Below are positions 16,608 through 24,820 of a stretch of 57,414 nucleotides of DNA, one piece after another (the stretch's first letter is position 1; every line of letters starts with the position of its first letter). Source of the stretch: an uncultured Clostridia bacterium (GTDB taxonomy: Bacteria; Bacillota; Clostridia; Oscillospirales; Acutalibacteraceae); the NCBI GenBank assembly GCA_947169745.1, contig CAMVQZ010000004.1:1-57414 (forward strand). Reading direction: 5' to 3'. The notes below the pieces were generated by a model that worked only from the letters and a program-made list of their open reading frames with translations, had not been told where the DNA came from and made no database searches. The position numbers and the translations under genes are program-made.

Positions 16608-17059
16608 GATAGATTTTATGAAAAAAATTACCATATAATACCTTTGTAAGATATTCTTTCCGGTACAGCTGTGAGCTGAAAACCCGGCAGGGAAAACAGA
16701 TTATTATTTTTTGTTGTAAATCACCAAATGAGCAAGGCTGAATTTAATAAAAATGCCGATGTACAAAAACCGCTGATGTGTTTCATTGTATAAAACAACG
16801 AAATAATAACGAAAATGATAAATCCGAAGCACGAAATAGCCTAAATGTAACAAAAAAGAAATAATTATTACAATAATGATGAGCGCACATCAGGTGCGGA
16901 TTGTATATTTTATACAAAAGTCTGAAAGTTGATTCTGACTGAATCAGGCGTATGGTTCCAGGGGTTGTGATGTACCAGAGAAAAAACTTACATTATAATA
17001 AGAAACACAAGGAATATAACAGTCAAAGTGTATACATCAGCCCCAGGTAAAGGAAGAAA
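16608..17059. other. Non-coding AT-rich spacer with three adjacent hairpins
   Basis: No gene is visible here. Three perfect hairpins follow one another: CGCAC/GTGCG (16884-16898), TTGTATA/TATACAA (16901-16917) and GATTC/GAATC (16931-16945). They lack a clear promoter or T-run, so whether they are transcribed is unknown. Confidence 0.5.
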
Positions 17060-17077
17060 GCCCCGGTCGGGGCTTTG
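17060..17077 (-). terminator. Short terminator after the zinc-ribbon gene
   Basis: GCCCCG and CGGGGC (17060-17073) form a compact stem with a 2-base centre, lying 9 bases past the stop of the minus-strand gene. The T-run after it is short on that strand. Confidence 0.5.
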
Positions 17078-17081
17078 ATTA

Positions 17082-17582
17082 TTATTTGAATAAATTCTGT
17101 ATCAGGGCGACAACAAAGTCTGTCAGGAATACCGCAGCTGCAATAAGTCCCAGAAAAAGTATGACTGAAAGGATGCGGATTGCTCTTGCCCGTCCGGATG
17201 AAAGATCTTCTTCAGGTGTCTTTTTTTCCTCCGGCTCCGGAATATCAGGTTCATCTGCGCCTTCTTCACCGATTGCTCCGATGCCGATAAGTGTATCCCT
17301 CGCCTCGTTGTAGAACCTCAGGGGTACGAATACATCGCAGTTTTCTATCGGGGCGCTGTTGAGTATCTGTATTCCGCCGTCTCTTCTTTCGTGCTGGTAA
17401 GAGCAGGGGATTCCCTCGCCCTTGAGGGCAGCGCAGATACGTTCCAGCTCAAAGCCGTTGGCGCTGAGCATTCTGACGGGTGAATCCTCGCTGGGGTCGT
17501 TTATCAGAGTCCTTGAGCAGAACCGGCAGCTTTCCGGGGCGTCGGCGGTAAATAATCTGTGGCATTTTGTGCAGTATCTCAT
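17082..17582 (-). CDS. Zinc-ribbon membrane protein of unknown function
   Basis: 166 residues. The N terminus holds CTKC and CRFC (CxxC pairs at residues about 4-7 and 19-22), a zinc ribbon. Residues 30-100 resemble the DUF2007-type signal-transducing fold (NGFELERICAALKGEGIPCSY and VFVPLRFYNEARDTL). An acidic linker and one C-terminal membrane helix (LSVILFLGLIAAAVFLTDFV) follow. It would sit in the membrane with the ribbon inside the cell. CAGGAGAG precedes ATG 17582. It is a single-gene unit and its role is not known. Confidence 0.75.
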   Translation of the reverse strand: MRYCTKCHRLFTADAPESCRFCSRTLINDPSEDSPVRMLSANGFELERICAALKGEGIPCSYQHERRDGGIQILNSAPIENCDVFVPLRFYNEARDTLIGIGAIGEEGADEPDIPEPEEKKTPEEDLSSGRARAIRILSVILFLGLIAAAVFLTDFVVALIQNLFK

Positions 17583-17925
17583 TGAAATTCTCTCCTGTGT
17601 TTTCCTTTTTCGGTATGTGTTTACCTTATTGATTATATAACAATTTGTATAAAAGTCAAATAAAAAACCCGGAGGATATCAACATAGGGCAAAAAAGTGT
17701 TGAAAACAAGGGACTTTCTGATAGACGGGCAGGAAAAAGTTGTAAAATGTTCTTGAATATATATTAGTTAGATTTACACAATATCAAATTACGAAAAAGT
17801 GCAAGATGCACAATATTTTATTTTTGGATTAATACATAAGAAAAATTCAGCTTCCAAAACATAGCAAAATGTACAAAAAGCAGACTAATTGGAAAATAAA
17901 AAAATAAAATAACGATACTTTTTGC
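17583..17925. other. AT-rich intergenic region without a gene
   Basis: Between the divergent genes at 17082 and 18031. No frame with a ribosome site is seen. The right part, with GGAAAATAAAA and the ACTTTT-CTTGCAA segment, has a close match upstream of the paralogue at 20860, so it probably carries shared regulatory sequence. Confidence 0.5.
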
Positions 17926-17992
17926 TTGCAAAATTTAATCTCAGGTTGTATAATCTAGTAAGATAAGGCGCAAAGGGTCAAGTTATACCCTT
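17926..17992 (+). promoter_or_regulatory. Promoter and leader hairpin of the 18031 gene
   Basis: TTGCAA (17926-17931) and TATAAT (17949-17954) are 17 bp apart. The leader forms AAGGGT/ACCCTT (17973-17992), and AGGAGG (18016-18021) precedes the start. The same hexamers occur ahead of the paralogue at 20860. Confidence 0.8.
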
Positions 17993-18030
17993 CGTTTTAT
18001 ACAATATTATCTTTTAGGAGGACGATATCA

Positions 18031-20490
18031 ATGCATACTAAGAAGCAAGCAAAAAAGATGATCGGTATTGCACTTGCAGCAGCTCTTGTCGGATCAATGG
18101 CAGCTGTTGCCGCTACATCTTCAGCTTCTGCTAAAACTGTTTCTGATTTCGGTTCATTCGGCGTTATCGGCGGCTTCAACAACTGGGCAGCTGACGTTGC
18201 GATGACAGATGAAGACGGCGACGGCGTATATGAGGCAGAAGTAACAGAGACTGGCACCTATGAGTTCAAGGTACGTGCAGACGGAGCCTGGGACTACAGC
18301 TGGGGCGTATACGAAGAGGAATATGACAGAACACAGAACAGCCAGACCAACTGCAGCGCAACTGTAGGAGATGGTCAGAAGCTCGTAGTTAAGCTCGACA
18401 CAACAAAGGTTGACGACGCAGCTACAGCTAACGCTGATTCTTATGTAAACGACGGTGACTTCGATTTCGAGACAGAGGGCTATGATTTCTGGCCTGTTAC
18501 CTTCGAGGTTATAGACGCAGAGGAGTCTGAGGAGTCAGAGGAGTCAAAGGGTGACGAGCAGTACAAGCCCTTCACAACACTTGGCGTTATCGGCGGCTTC
18601 AACAGCTGGGGCGGCGACGTTGAGATGACTGATGATGACGGCGACGGCATCTATGAGGCAGAGGTAACAGAGACTGGTTCCTATGACTTCAAGGTTCGTG
18701 CAGACGGCGCCTGGGACTACAGCTGGGGTGCATACGAAGAGGATTACGACAGAACACAGAACAGCCAGACCAACTGCAGCGCAACTGTAGGCGAGGGTCA
18801 GAAGCTGGTAGTTAAGCTTGACACAACAAAGGTTGACGACGCAGCAAAGGCTAACGCTGATTCTTTTGTAAATGACGAAGACTTTAACTTTGCAACAGAT
18901 GGTTTTGACTTCTGGCCTGTAACCTTCGAGGTTGTAGACGCAGAGGAGTCTGAGGATTCCGAGGATTCTGAGGAGTCAGAGGAGTCAAAGGGTGACGAGC
19001 AGTACAAGCCCTTCACAACACTTGGCGTTATCGGCGGCTTCAACAGCTGGGGCGGCGACGTTGAGATGACTGATGATGACGGCGACGGCATCTATGAGGC
19101 AGAGGTAACAGAGACTGGTTCCTATGACTTCAAGGTTCGTGCAGACGGCGCCTGGGACTACAGCTGGGGTGCATACGAAGAGGATTACGACAGAACACAG
19201 AACAGCCAGACCAACTGCAGCGCAACTGTAGGCGAGGGTCAGAAGCTGGTAGTTAAGCTTGACACAACAAAGGTTGACGACGCAGCAAAGGCTAATGCTG
19301 ATTCAGCTGTTAACGATGAAGGCTTCAACTTTGCAGCAGATGGTTATGAATTCTGGCCTGTAACCTTTGAGGTTGTAGACGCAGAGGAGTCTGAGGATTC
19401 ACAGGAGTCTGTAGTATCAGATGTATCAGAGGATTCTGAGGAATCTGAGGCATCTGAGGCTGGCCGTTGGACTGGTCCTGAAGAGTACATTTACTTCGAT
19501 AACAGCGAAGTTAAGTGGGATGAGGTTTATGCATACTGGTGGCATCCGGATTATGCAAGAACATATGATTTTGAAGACAACGATTACGGCTGGGAAGAGA
19601 GAGTAGACGATGAGGGTAACCCCGCAAACGGTCCTGTTGCATTCCCCGGAACAAAGATGACCCAGATCGAGGGCACAGATATCTGGCAGGCAAGAGTTCC
19701 GATGAACGCTCAGAAGATCATCTTCAACAGCGGTAAGTCAGACGAGCAGATCGCAGCCGGTGAGGAAGGCTTCCAGACAGAAGACCTCTCATTCAGCGAT
19801 ACAGAGAATGCTGGTCAGATCTATACAATCGACGTAGCTGCAGGCACAAAGAAGGGCAGAGGCGTTGAGAAGACAAAGATCAAGTATCAGGGTGGTGCAT
19901 GGTCAGATTATGATGGCGCCGCATTCATTTCTGAGTTTATACCTGATAAGGAGTCATCCGAGGAAAGCGAAGTATCTGAGGACAGCGACGTAAGCGAAGT
20001 ATCCGAGGATAGCGAAGTAAGCGAAGTATCTGAGGACAGCGACGTAAGCGAAGTATCCGAGGATAGCGAAGTAAGCGAAGTATCCGAGAATAGCGACGTT
20101 TCTGACACAGAGAGCGACGTTTCTGACACAGAGAGCGACGTTTCTGACACAGAGAGCGATGTTTCTGATACAGATAGCGACGTTTCTGACACAGAGAGCG
20201 ATGACAGCGTAGTTTCCGACGACGAGAGCGACGAGTCTGCTGAGTCAAGTGACGAGAGCTCAGAGGATGTTTCTGATATCGACGAGTCATCTGATGATAC
20301 TGATAATACAAGCAACGACACAGACGACAACACAGGCAACGACGGCAACACTGACGACAACAGCGGCGATTACAGTGACAACGACACTGTTAAGACCGGT
20401 GACGCTGCAATGGCTGTTGCATTCGTAGCAGTTGCAACTGCAGCTCTTGGCGCAGTAGTACTCGCTTCTAAGAAGAGAAGAGAAGACTAA
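18031..20490 (+). CDS. Large starch-adhesion-type surface protein: three X25-like modules, CBM26-like domain, anchor
   Basis: 819 residues. Order: signal peptide (1-35); three near-identical modules of about 125 residues starting near 40, 181 and 328 (GVIGGFN.W, DGDG.YEAEV, RADGAWDYSWG); a CBM26-like domain at about 483-625 (WDEVYAYWWHPDYA, then FPGTKMTQI and KIIFNSG); a Ser/Asp/Glu-rich repeat linker (about 635-780); and VKTGD, a hydrophobic helix and KKRRED. CBM26 domains bind starch through aromatic residues, many of which are present. The protein resembles the Sas starch-adherence proteins of R. bromii in design. It is inferred to tether starch at the cell wall. Modules 2 and 3 are identical over 314 bp of DNA, which means recent duplication. 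Confidence 0.8.
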   Translation: MHTKKQAKKMIGIALAAALVGSMAAVAATSSASAKTVSDFGSFGVIGGFNNWAADVAMTDEDGDGVYEAEVTETGTYEFKVRADGAWDYSWGVYEEEYDRTQNSQTNCSATVGDGQKLVVKLDTTKVDDAATANADSYVNDGDFDFETEGYDFWPVTFEVIDAEESEESEESKGDEQYKPFTTLGVIGGFNSWGGDVEMTDDDGDGIYEAEVTETGSYDFKVRADGAWDYSWGAYEEDYDRTQNSQTNCSATVGEGQKLVVKLDTTKVDDAAKANADSFVNDEDFNFATDGFDFWPVTFEVVDAEESEDSEDSEESEESKGDEQYKPFTTLGVIGGFNSWGGDVEMTDDDGDGIYEAEVTETGSYDFKVRADGAWDYSWGAYEEDYDRTQNSQTNCSATVGEGQKLVVKLDTTKVDDAAKANADSAVNDEGFNFAADGYEFWPVTFEVVDAEESEDSQESVVSDVSEDSEESEASEAGRWTGPEEYIYFDNSEVKWDEVYAYWWHPDYARTYDFEDNDYGWEERVDDEGNPANGPVAFPGTKMTQIEGTDIWQARVPMNAQKIIFNSGKSDEQIAAGEEGFQTEDLSFSDTENAGQIYTIDVAAGTKKGRGVEKTKIKYQGGAWSDYDGAAFISEFIPDKESSEESEVSEDSDVSEVSEDSEVSEVSEDSDVSEVSEDSEVSEVSENSDVSDTESDVSDTESDVSDTESDVSDTDSDVSDTESDDSVVSDDESDESAESSDESSEDVSDIDESSDDTDNTSNDTDDNTGNDGNTDDNSGDYSDNDTVKTGDAAMAVAFVAVATAALGAVVLASKKRRED
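18541..19295 (+). repeat. Perfect 314-bp direct repeat within the gene (441-bp period)
   Basis: Bases 18541-18854 and 18982-19295 are identical by eye over 314 bp, encoding the same starch-binding-like module twice. The period is 441 bp (147 codons), so the frame is kept. Synonymous changes are absent, which implies a recent duplication or gene conversion. Further short DNA repeats encode the acidic linker at about 19960-20190. Confidence 0.9.
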
Positions 20491-20532
20491 TTCCTGGTTA
20501 CAGTGAATTGATCTGATTAACAAAACAAGATT

Positions 20533-20565
20533 GGGATACATCGGTTCCGGTGTATCCCTTTTTTT
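20533..20565 (+). terminator. Terminator of the 18031 gene
   Basis: GGGATACA (20533-20540) pairs with TGTATCCC (20551-20558), followed by seven T. From here to 20761 no gene is seen; the region is AT-rich and leads into the next promoter. Confidence 0.9.
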
Positions 20566-20761
20566 ATGTAAAAAGTTGTAATATTTTTGTAACAAAAATA
20601 AAGTTATTATAAACAATTATATAGTTCTGGATTGGATAAAGTACACAATATGCTGTGGTACGAAAAGAAAACAAGCACGAATAAGGGGGTAAAATTCTGG
20701 CAAAATACACAAAATATCTCATATCAGGAAAATAAAAGAATCAAATAATAATACTTTTCTC

Positions 20762-20826
20762 TTGCAATTTCGGGCTATAAGATGTATAATCAAAAAAGAT
20801 AAAGTAATAGGTATACCTGTTGCTTT
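20762..20826 (+). promoter_or_regulatory. Promoter and leader hairpin of the 20860 gene
   Basis: TTGCAA (20762-20767) and TATAAT (20785-20790) are 17 bp apart, the same hexamers as for the 18031 gene. The leader folds as AAAGTAATAGGT against ACCTGTTGCTTT (20801-20826) with two mismatches. AGGAGG lies at 20845-20850. Confidence 0.8.
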
Positions 20827-20859
20827 ACGGACAAATCAGATTTTAGGAGGAAGATTAAT

Positions 20860-22659
20860 ATGCAGACAAAAAAATTAGTTGGCATCGCACTTGCAGCTGC
20901 TCTTGTAGGCTCAATGGCTGCTGTTGCCGCAACTTCTGTTTCTGCTGCTGGTGATCCTAAGACCGACGTCAAGGCTTATGGTATTGCTGGTGCAATGAAC
21001 AGCTGGGGTGGTACAGCTGATGAGCCCATCGACGATATCGCAATGAACGATGACGACGGTGACGGCATCTATGTTGGTTCTTTCAGGATCGACAGTGTTA
21101 CTGAGGATATGATCACAGAGCTCACCTCAGACGGCGAGCCCACAGGCAAGAAGGGTATCCAGTTCAAGGTTCGCGGCGATCATGCGTGGGATTTCAGCTG
21201 GGGCGCTTATGAGGAATCTTATGACAGAACTCAGAACAGCCAGACAAACTGCCTTATCGAGGGCGTAAATGTTGGCGACGCTATTGCAGTTACAGTTAAG
21301 CTGGATACAACAAAGGTTGACGACGCAGCTAAGGCTAACGCTGATTCTTATGTTAACGATCCTGACTTCGATTTCGATTCAGAGGGCTATGATTTCTGGC
21401 CTGTAACATGGGAAGTTAAGACACCTAAGAAGGTAGATAACTTCAAGACACTTGGTGTTATCGGTTCCTTCGTTGGTTCTGATTGGAAAACTGACATCGC
21501 AGCTATGACAGATGACGACGGAGACGGCGTATTCGAGGGCGTAGTAAAGGGCGTTGAGCCTGGCACATATGATTTCAAGGTTCGTGCAGACGGTGCCTGG
21601 GATCTCAGCTGGGGCGCATATGAGGCTGAGTATGACAGAACTCAGAACAGCCAGACTAACCTTACTGTTACAGTAACAGAGAAGTCTGACATCACAGTAA
21701 AGCTTGATACAAATAAGGTTGACGACGCTGCTACAGCTAATGCTGATTCAGCAGTTAAGGAAGCAGGCTTCAACTTTGAAGAGGATGGCGTTGAGTTCTG
21801 GCCTGTAACCTTCACAACAGCTGCAGCTAAGGAAGAGGAATCAGAGGTATCTACTGCTTCTGATACATCAGAGACATCTACTGCTTCTGAGATATCTGAG
21901 GATTCAGAGCAGTCAGAGATGCCTGAATTCTATGAGACACAGATCTCCGACTATATCTTCTTCGATAACAGTAAGACAAAGTGGGAGACAGTATGCGCTT
22001 ACTGGTGGCATCCGGACTATGCAAAGACAACTGACCTCGAGGGCAACCTCCACGGCTGTCACGAGACAGTAGGCGAGGACGGTACACCTGGCTTTGAGCC
22101 TGACAAGTTCCCCGGCACAGAGATGACTCAGATCCCTGGCACAGATATCTGGCAGGTAAGAATCCCCTTCAATGCTCAGAAGATCATCTTCTGTAACGGT
22201 TTCTCAGACGAAGAGGTTGCTGCTGGTGCAGAAGCTTATCAGACAGAGGATCTCCCCTTCAGCGCAACAGAGAATGCTGGTCAGATGTATGTAATCGACG
22301 TTGACGGCGGTCTCAAGGCTGGCAGAGGCGTAGAAAAGACAAAGAGCAAGTATCAGGTTGGTGAGTGGGTTGACTACACCGGCGAGTACATCAAGGAAGA
22401 GATCGGTGAGAAGGTTGAGCCTTCAGAGGATCCGGTAGAGTCTTCAGAGGAAGTTTCTGAGGTTGATTCAACAGTAGAGTCTTCAGATTCTGCTGAGGAA
22501 AGCGGCTCAGAAGAGAGCAACGTACCTTCAGGTGACGATGACAGCGAGATCGAAGTATTCAAGACTGGTGATATCGCTATGGCAGCTGCATTTATCGCAA
22601 TCGCAGCAGCAGCTCTCGGCGCAGTAGTTCTTGCTTCCAAGAAAAAGTCAAGAGTATAA
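20860..22659 (+). CDS. Starch-adhesion-type surface protein: two X25-like modules, CBM26-like domain, anchor
   Basis: 599 residues, paralogue of the 18031 product. Order: signal peptide (1-30, nearly the same as in the paralogue); module 1 (about 34-175) with a short insertion also seen in the 15744 product; module 2 (about 194-320); a CBM26-like domain (about 355-505: WETVCAYWWHPDYA, FPGTEMTQIPG, KIIFCNG); an acidic Ser-rich linker; and FKTGD, a hydrophobic helix and KKKSRV. It has one starch-binding-like module fewer and a shorter linker than its neighbour. It is inferred to bind starch at the surface. Each paralogue has its own promoter and terminator. Confidence 0.8.
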   Translation: MQTKKLVGIALAAALVGSMAAVAATSVSAAGDPKTDVKAYGIAGAMNSWGGTADEPIDDIAMNDDDGDGIYVGSFRIDSVTEDMITELTSDGEPTGKKGIQFKVRGDHAWDFSWGAYEESYDRTQNSQTNCLIEGVNVGDAIAVTVKLDTTKVDDAAKANADSYVNDPDFDFDSEGYDFWPVTWEVKTPKKVDNFKTLGVIGSFVGSDWKTDIAAMTDDDGDGVFEGVVKGVEPGTYDFKVRADGAWDLSWGAYEAEYDRTQNSQTNLTVTVTEKSDITVKLDTNKVDDAATANADSAVKEAGFNFEEDGVEFWPVTFTTAAAKEEESEVSTASDTSETSTASEISEDSEQSEMPEFYETQISDYIFFDNSKTKWETVCAYWWHPDYAKTTDLEGNLHGCHETVGEDGTPGFEPDKFPGTEMTQIPGTDIWQVRIPFNAQKIIFCNGFSDEEVAAGAEAYQTEDLPFSATENAGQMYVIDVDGGLKAGRGVEKTKSKYQVGEWVDYTGEYIKEEIGEKVEPSEDPVESSEEVSEVDSTVESSDSAEESGSEESNVPSGDDDSEIEVFKTGDIAMAAAFIAIAAAALGAVVLASKKKSRV

Positions 22660-22694
22660 TCCTGTAAGCAGGAATACACAATAAGTTTTTTCAG

Positions 22695-22727
22695 GGATAT
22701 GTCCTTTCGGGGGCATATCCTTTTTTT
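22695..22727 (+). terminator. Terminator of the 20860 gene
   Basis: GGATATG (22695-22701) pairs with CATATCC (22714-22720), extended by CC/GG inside, followed by seven T. Confidence 0.9.
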
Positions 22728-22816
22728 CTCCCGTTAATACACTGTAACCCATGCAGGAGATGATGAATATAGTGTAAAAAAGGGAGCTGATTGGAATAGA
22801 GATACTGATAGGATTA

Positions 22817-23557
22817 ATGATACCGTTTGCAGGCACTGTTTCCGGGGCAGCAATGGTATTTCTGATGAAAAACAGAATAAATGATTGGGTCAGATGTATT
22901 CTCACGGGATCCGCCGCAGGGGTTATGACAGCTGCATCGGTCTGGTCACTGCTGCTGCCCTCTTTGGAATTGTCCGGCAGCGGCTTTATGAAAGCTGTCC
23001 CGGCTTCATCCGGATTTCTTGCCGGCTTCGCTGTACTTCTATGTCTTGATAAGCTGGTGGGAAGGATCATTACAAAGCGCTCCGGAGCGACTGTGTCTCA
23101 GCAGACCTTTATGACTGCCCTCGCTGTAACGCTTCACAATATACCTGAGGGAATGGCTGTTGGAGTGGCTTTTGCAGCAGCCTCAGGAGGTTCTGCGGAT
23201 ATGACCTTTCCCTGTGCTGCGGCGCTTGCTATCGGCATTGGTATACAGAATTTTCCGGAAGGCGCTATTGTTTCCATGCCCCTGAAAAGTGATGGCAAGC
23301 CCAGGCTCAGAGCCTTTGCTGCCGGGAGCCTTTCCGGAATAGTGGAACCTGTGGCAGGAGGTATTACTGTTCTGATAGCGGGAATAGTATCTGTTATTAT
23401 GCCATATCTGTTATCCTTTGCTGCAGGCGCTATGATTTATGTTGTTGCGGCTGAGCTGATACCTCAGGGGGCAGGGGAAAAGCATCCTGATGTAGCTGTA
23501 GCAGGCTTTGCCTTTGGATTTACTCTGATGATGATTCTTGACACGGTAATGTCATAA
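22817..23557 (+). CDS. ZIP-family metal transporter
   Basis: 246 residues with about eight membrane helices. It carries the family signatures HNIPEGMAVGVAF and QNFPEGAIVSMPL, whose His, Asn, Glu and Gln residues form the metal site of ZIP proteins. It probably imports zinc or iron across the membrane. The start is doubtful: ATG 22817 begins inside the expected first helix (MIPFAGTVSG), and the frame is open upstream through EILIGL to near 22787, where only ATT or CTG codons follow the GGGAG site. The true protein is likely about nine residues longer. Confidence 0.88.
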   Translation: MIPFAGTVSGAAMVFLMKNRINDWVRCILTGSAAGVMTAASVWSLLLPSLELSGSGFMKAVPASSGFLAGFAVLLCLDKLVGRIITKRSGATVSQQTFMTALAVTLHNIPEGMAVGVAFAAASGGSADMTFPCAAALAIGIGIQNFPEGAIVSMPLKSDGKPRLRAFAAGSLSGIVEPVAGGITVLIAGIVSVIMPYLLSFAAGAMIYVVAAELIPQGAGEKHPDVAVAGFAFGFTLMMILDTVMS

Positions 23558-23562
23558 AAATT

Positions 23563-23597
23563 AGTCCGGTTTCAGTTCTGACTGATTCCGGACTTTC
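23563..23597 (+). terminator. Hairpin after the ZIP transporter gene
   Basis: AGTCCGG (23563-23569) pairs with CCGGACT (23588-23594), extended by CAGT/ACTG inside. Only three T follow, so termination strength is uncertain. Confidence 0.45.
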
Positions 23598-23612
23598 ATA
23601 CTAATATAGAAG

Positions 23613-23637
23613 AAAGGGACAGGTCTATGCCTGTCCC
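23613..23637 (-). terminator. Terminator of the AbrB-like gene
   Basis: GGGACAGG (23616-23623) pairs with CCTGTCCC (23630-23637); on the minus strand TTTCTTC follows. It lies 73 bases past the stop. Confidence 0.6.
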
Positions 23638-23710
23638 AGTGAAGATTATTCGTTTTTGCTTTGTTGTATTTCTGTATTGTTTGGTAGAACTAAGCGACAA
23701 TTACGACAGA

Positions 23711-23959
23711 TCAGATACCATTTTTCAGCTCATTAAGGCACGACTCGCAGACAGTCTGACTCTTGTAATTTACAACATTTTCTGCAGCGCCACAGAATAC
23801 GCAAGCGGGACGATACTTCTTGATGATAACGCTGTCACCATCAACAAAGAACTCTACGGAGTCAACACCATTGACGAGTGTGAGTGATTTTCTGATGTCT
23901 GATGGAAGTACCAGTCTTCCGAGCTTATCAATCTGTCGAACGCATCCGATAGCCCTCAT
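23711..23959 (-). CDS. AbrB/SpoVT-type transcription regulator with a zinc-binding tail
   Basis: 82 residues. The first 48 are a clean AbrB swapped-hairpin DNA-binding domain (VRQIDKLGRLVLPSDIRKSL, then VEFFVDGDSVIIKKY). Instead of a SpoVT-type GAF domain or a stop, a short tail with CVFCG and CESC (two Cys pairs) follows, likely a zinc finger. Such proteins act as dimers or tetramers on AT-rich promoters at the change to stationary phase or sporulation. GGGAGG precedes ATG 23959. It has its own promoter, and spmA-spmB are transcribed away from it, which suggests a link to sporulation. Confidence 0.85.
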   Translation of the reverse strand: MRAIGCVRQIDKLGRLVLPSDIRKSLTLVNGVDSVEFFVDGDSVIIKKYRPACVFCGAAENVVNYKSQTVCESCLNELKNGI

Positions 23960-23980
23960 AATAAAACCTCCCTTATATAT

Positions 23981-24045
23981 GCAGGTTTGGAAACACCTGC
24001 TACTTATTGTAATCTCATATTACTATGTTTGAGTGATTTTGTCAA
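23981..24045 (-). promoter_or_regulatory. Promoter and leader hairpin of the AbrB-like gene
   Basis: On the minus strand TTGACA (24045-24040) and TAATAT (24022-24017) are 17 bp apart. GCAGGT/ACCTGC (24000-23981) forms a leader stem before GGGAGG. Confidence 0.75.
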
Positions 24046-24235
24046 TACAATTTCTCGAAAAATAGTAACAATTTCGACCTGCTTAATTTGGTCGTTTTAG
24101 TACAAAAAATTAAAATAAAGTCTGTAAAGGCTGATTTTATGCGGTTTTTGTCGAATTGTGTCGTATGGATGTGATGAAAGCGGATTGTATAATAGTAACT
24201 TTTGGCAATGAGTTTCAGTTTTGGGGAGAATTGTA

Positions 24236-24820
24236 ATGCTTGATCTGATATGGTCTTTTATGATTATAATAAGTCTTGTTTGTGCTTTTGCTACCGGAAG
24301 AATGTCGGAGCTCAGTGCAGCGGCGACCCAGGGGGCTGACAAGGGAATAAAGCTTATCCTGTCCATAGCCGGTTCTATGGGGCTCTGGTCGGGCATTATG
24401 AAAGTAGCTGAAAAGGCGGGCCTGACGCAAAAACTGGCTCGTTTTCTGTCGCCGGCTCTCGGGAGGCTTATGCCGGAATACAGAGATGATCCGGGAGTTA
24501 TGGGAGCAGTCAGTGCGAATATCACTGCAAATATACTTGGTCTGGGAAATGCGGCAACGCCTCTGGGAATAGCCGCGGTGAAAAGAATGAAAAAGAGCTG
24601 TCCGTCTGCAGCAGCTCCTGACAGGTCAATGATAATGTTTATCGTGATCAATACAGCATCAATACAGCTGATACCCACCACGGCGGCCGCTTTAAGACAA
24701 AGCGCAGGAAGCCAGGAACCCTATTGGATACTTCCCTATGTATGGCTGACCTCTGTTGGAGCGCTGGCTGTGGGGATCGGTACAGCTGCTATTCTGGGGG
24801 CGGTAAGAAAAAATGGATAA
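24236..24820 (+). CDS. spmA: Spore maturation protein A
   Basis: 194 residues. The membrane protein contains the nucleoside-recognition-like Gate domain of SpmA, with SANITANILGLGNAATPLGIAA, a family signature, and IVINTASIQLIPTT. In Bacillus, SpmA and SpmB are needed for spore-core dehydration and heat resistance. ATG 24236 follows GGGGAGAA. The gene overlaps spmB by 8 bp, so the two are translated together. TATAAT at 24188-24193 lies upstream without a clear -35 box, so a sporulation sigma factor is possible but not shown. Confidence 0.92.
   Translation: MLDLIWSFMIIISLVCAFATGRMSELSAAATQGADKGIKLILSIAGSMGLWSGIMKVAEKAGLTQKLARFLSPALGRLMPEYRDDPGVMGAVSANITANILGLGNAATPLGIAAVKRMKKSCPSAAAPDRSMIMFIVINTASIQLIPTTAAALRQSAGSQEPYWILPYVWLTSVGALAVGIGTAAILGAVRKNG

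Noticed and set aside
19908-20360. 150-codon Ser/Leu-rich minus-strand frame
   Set aside because: Mirror of the Ser/Asp/Glu repeat linker of the surface protein; no ribosome site.
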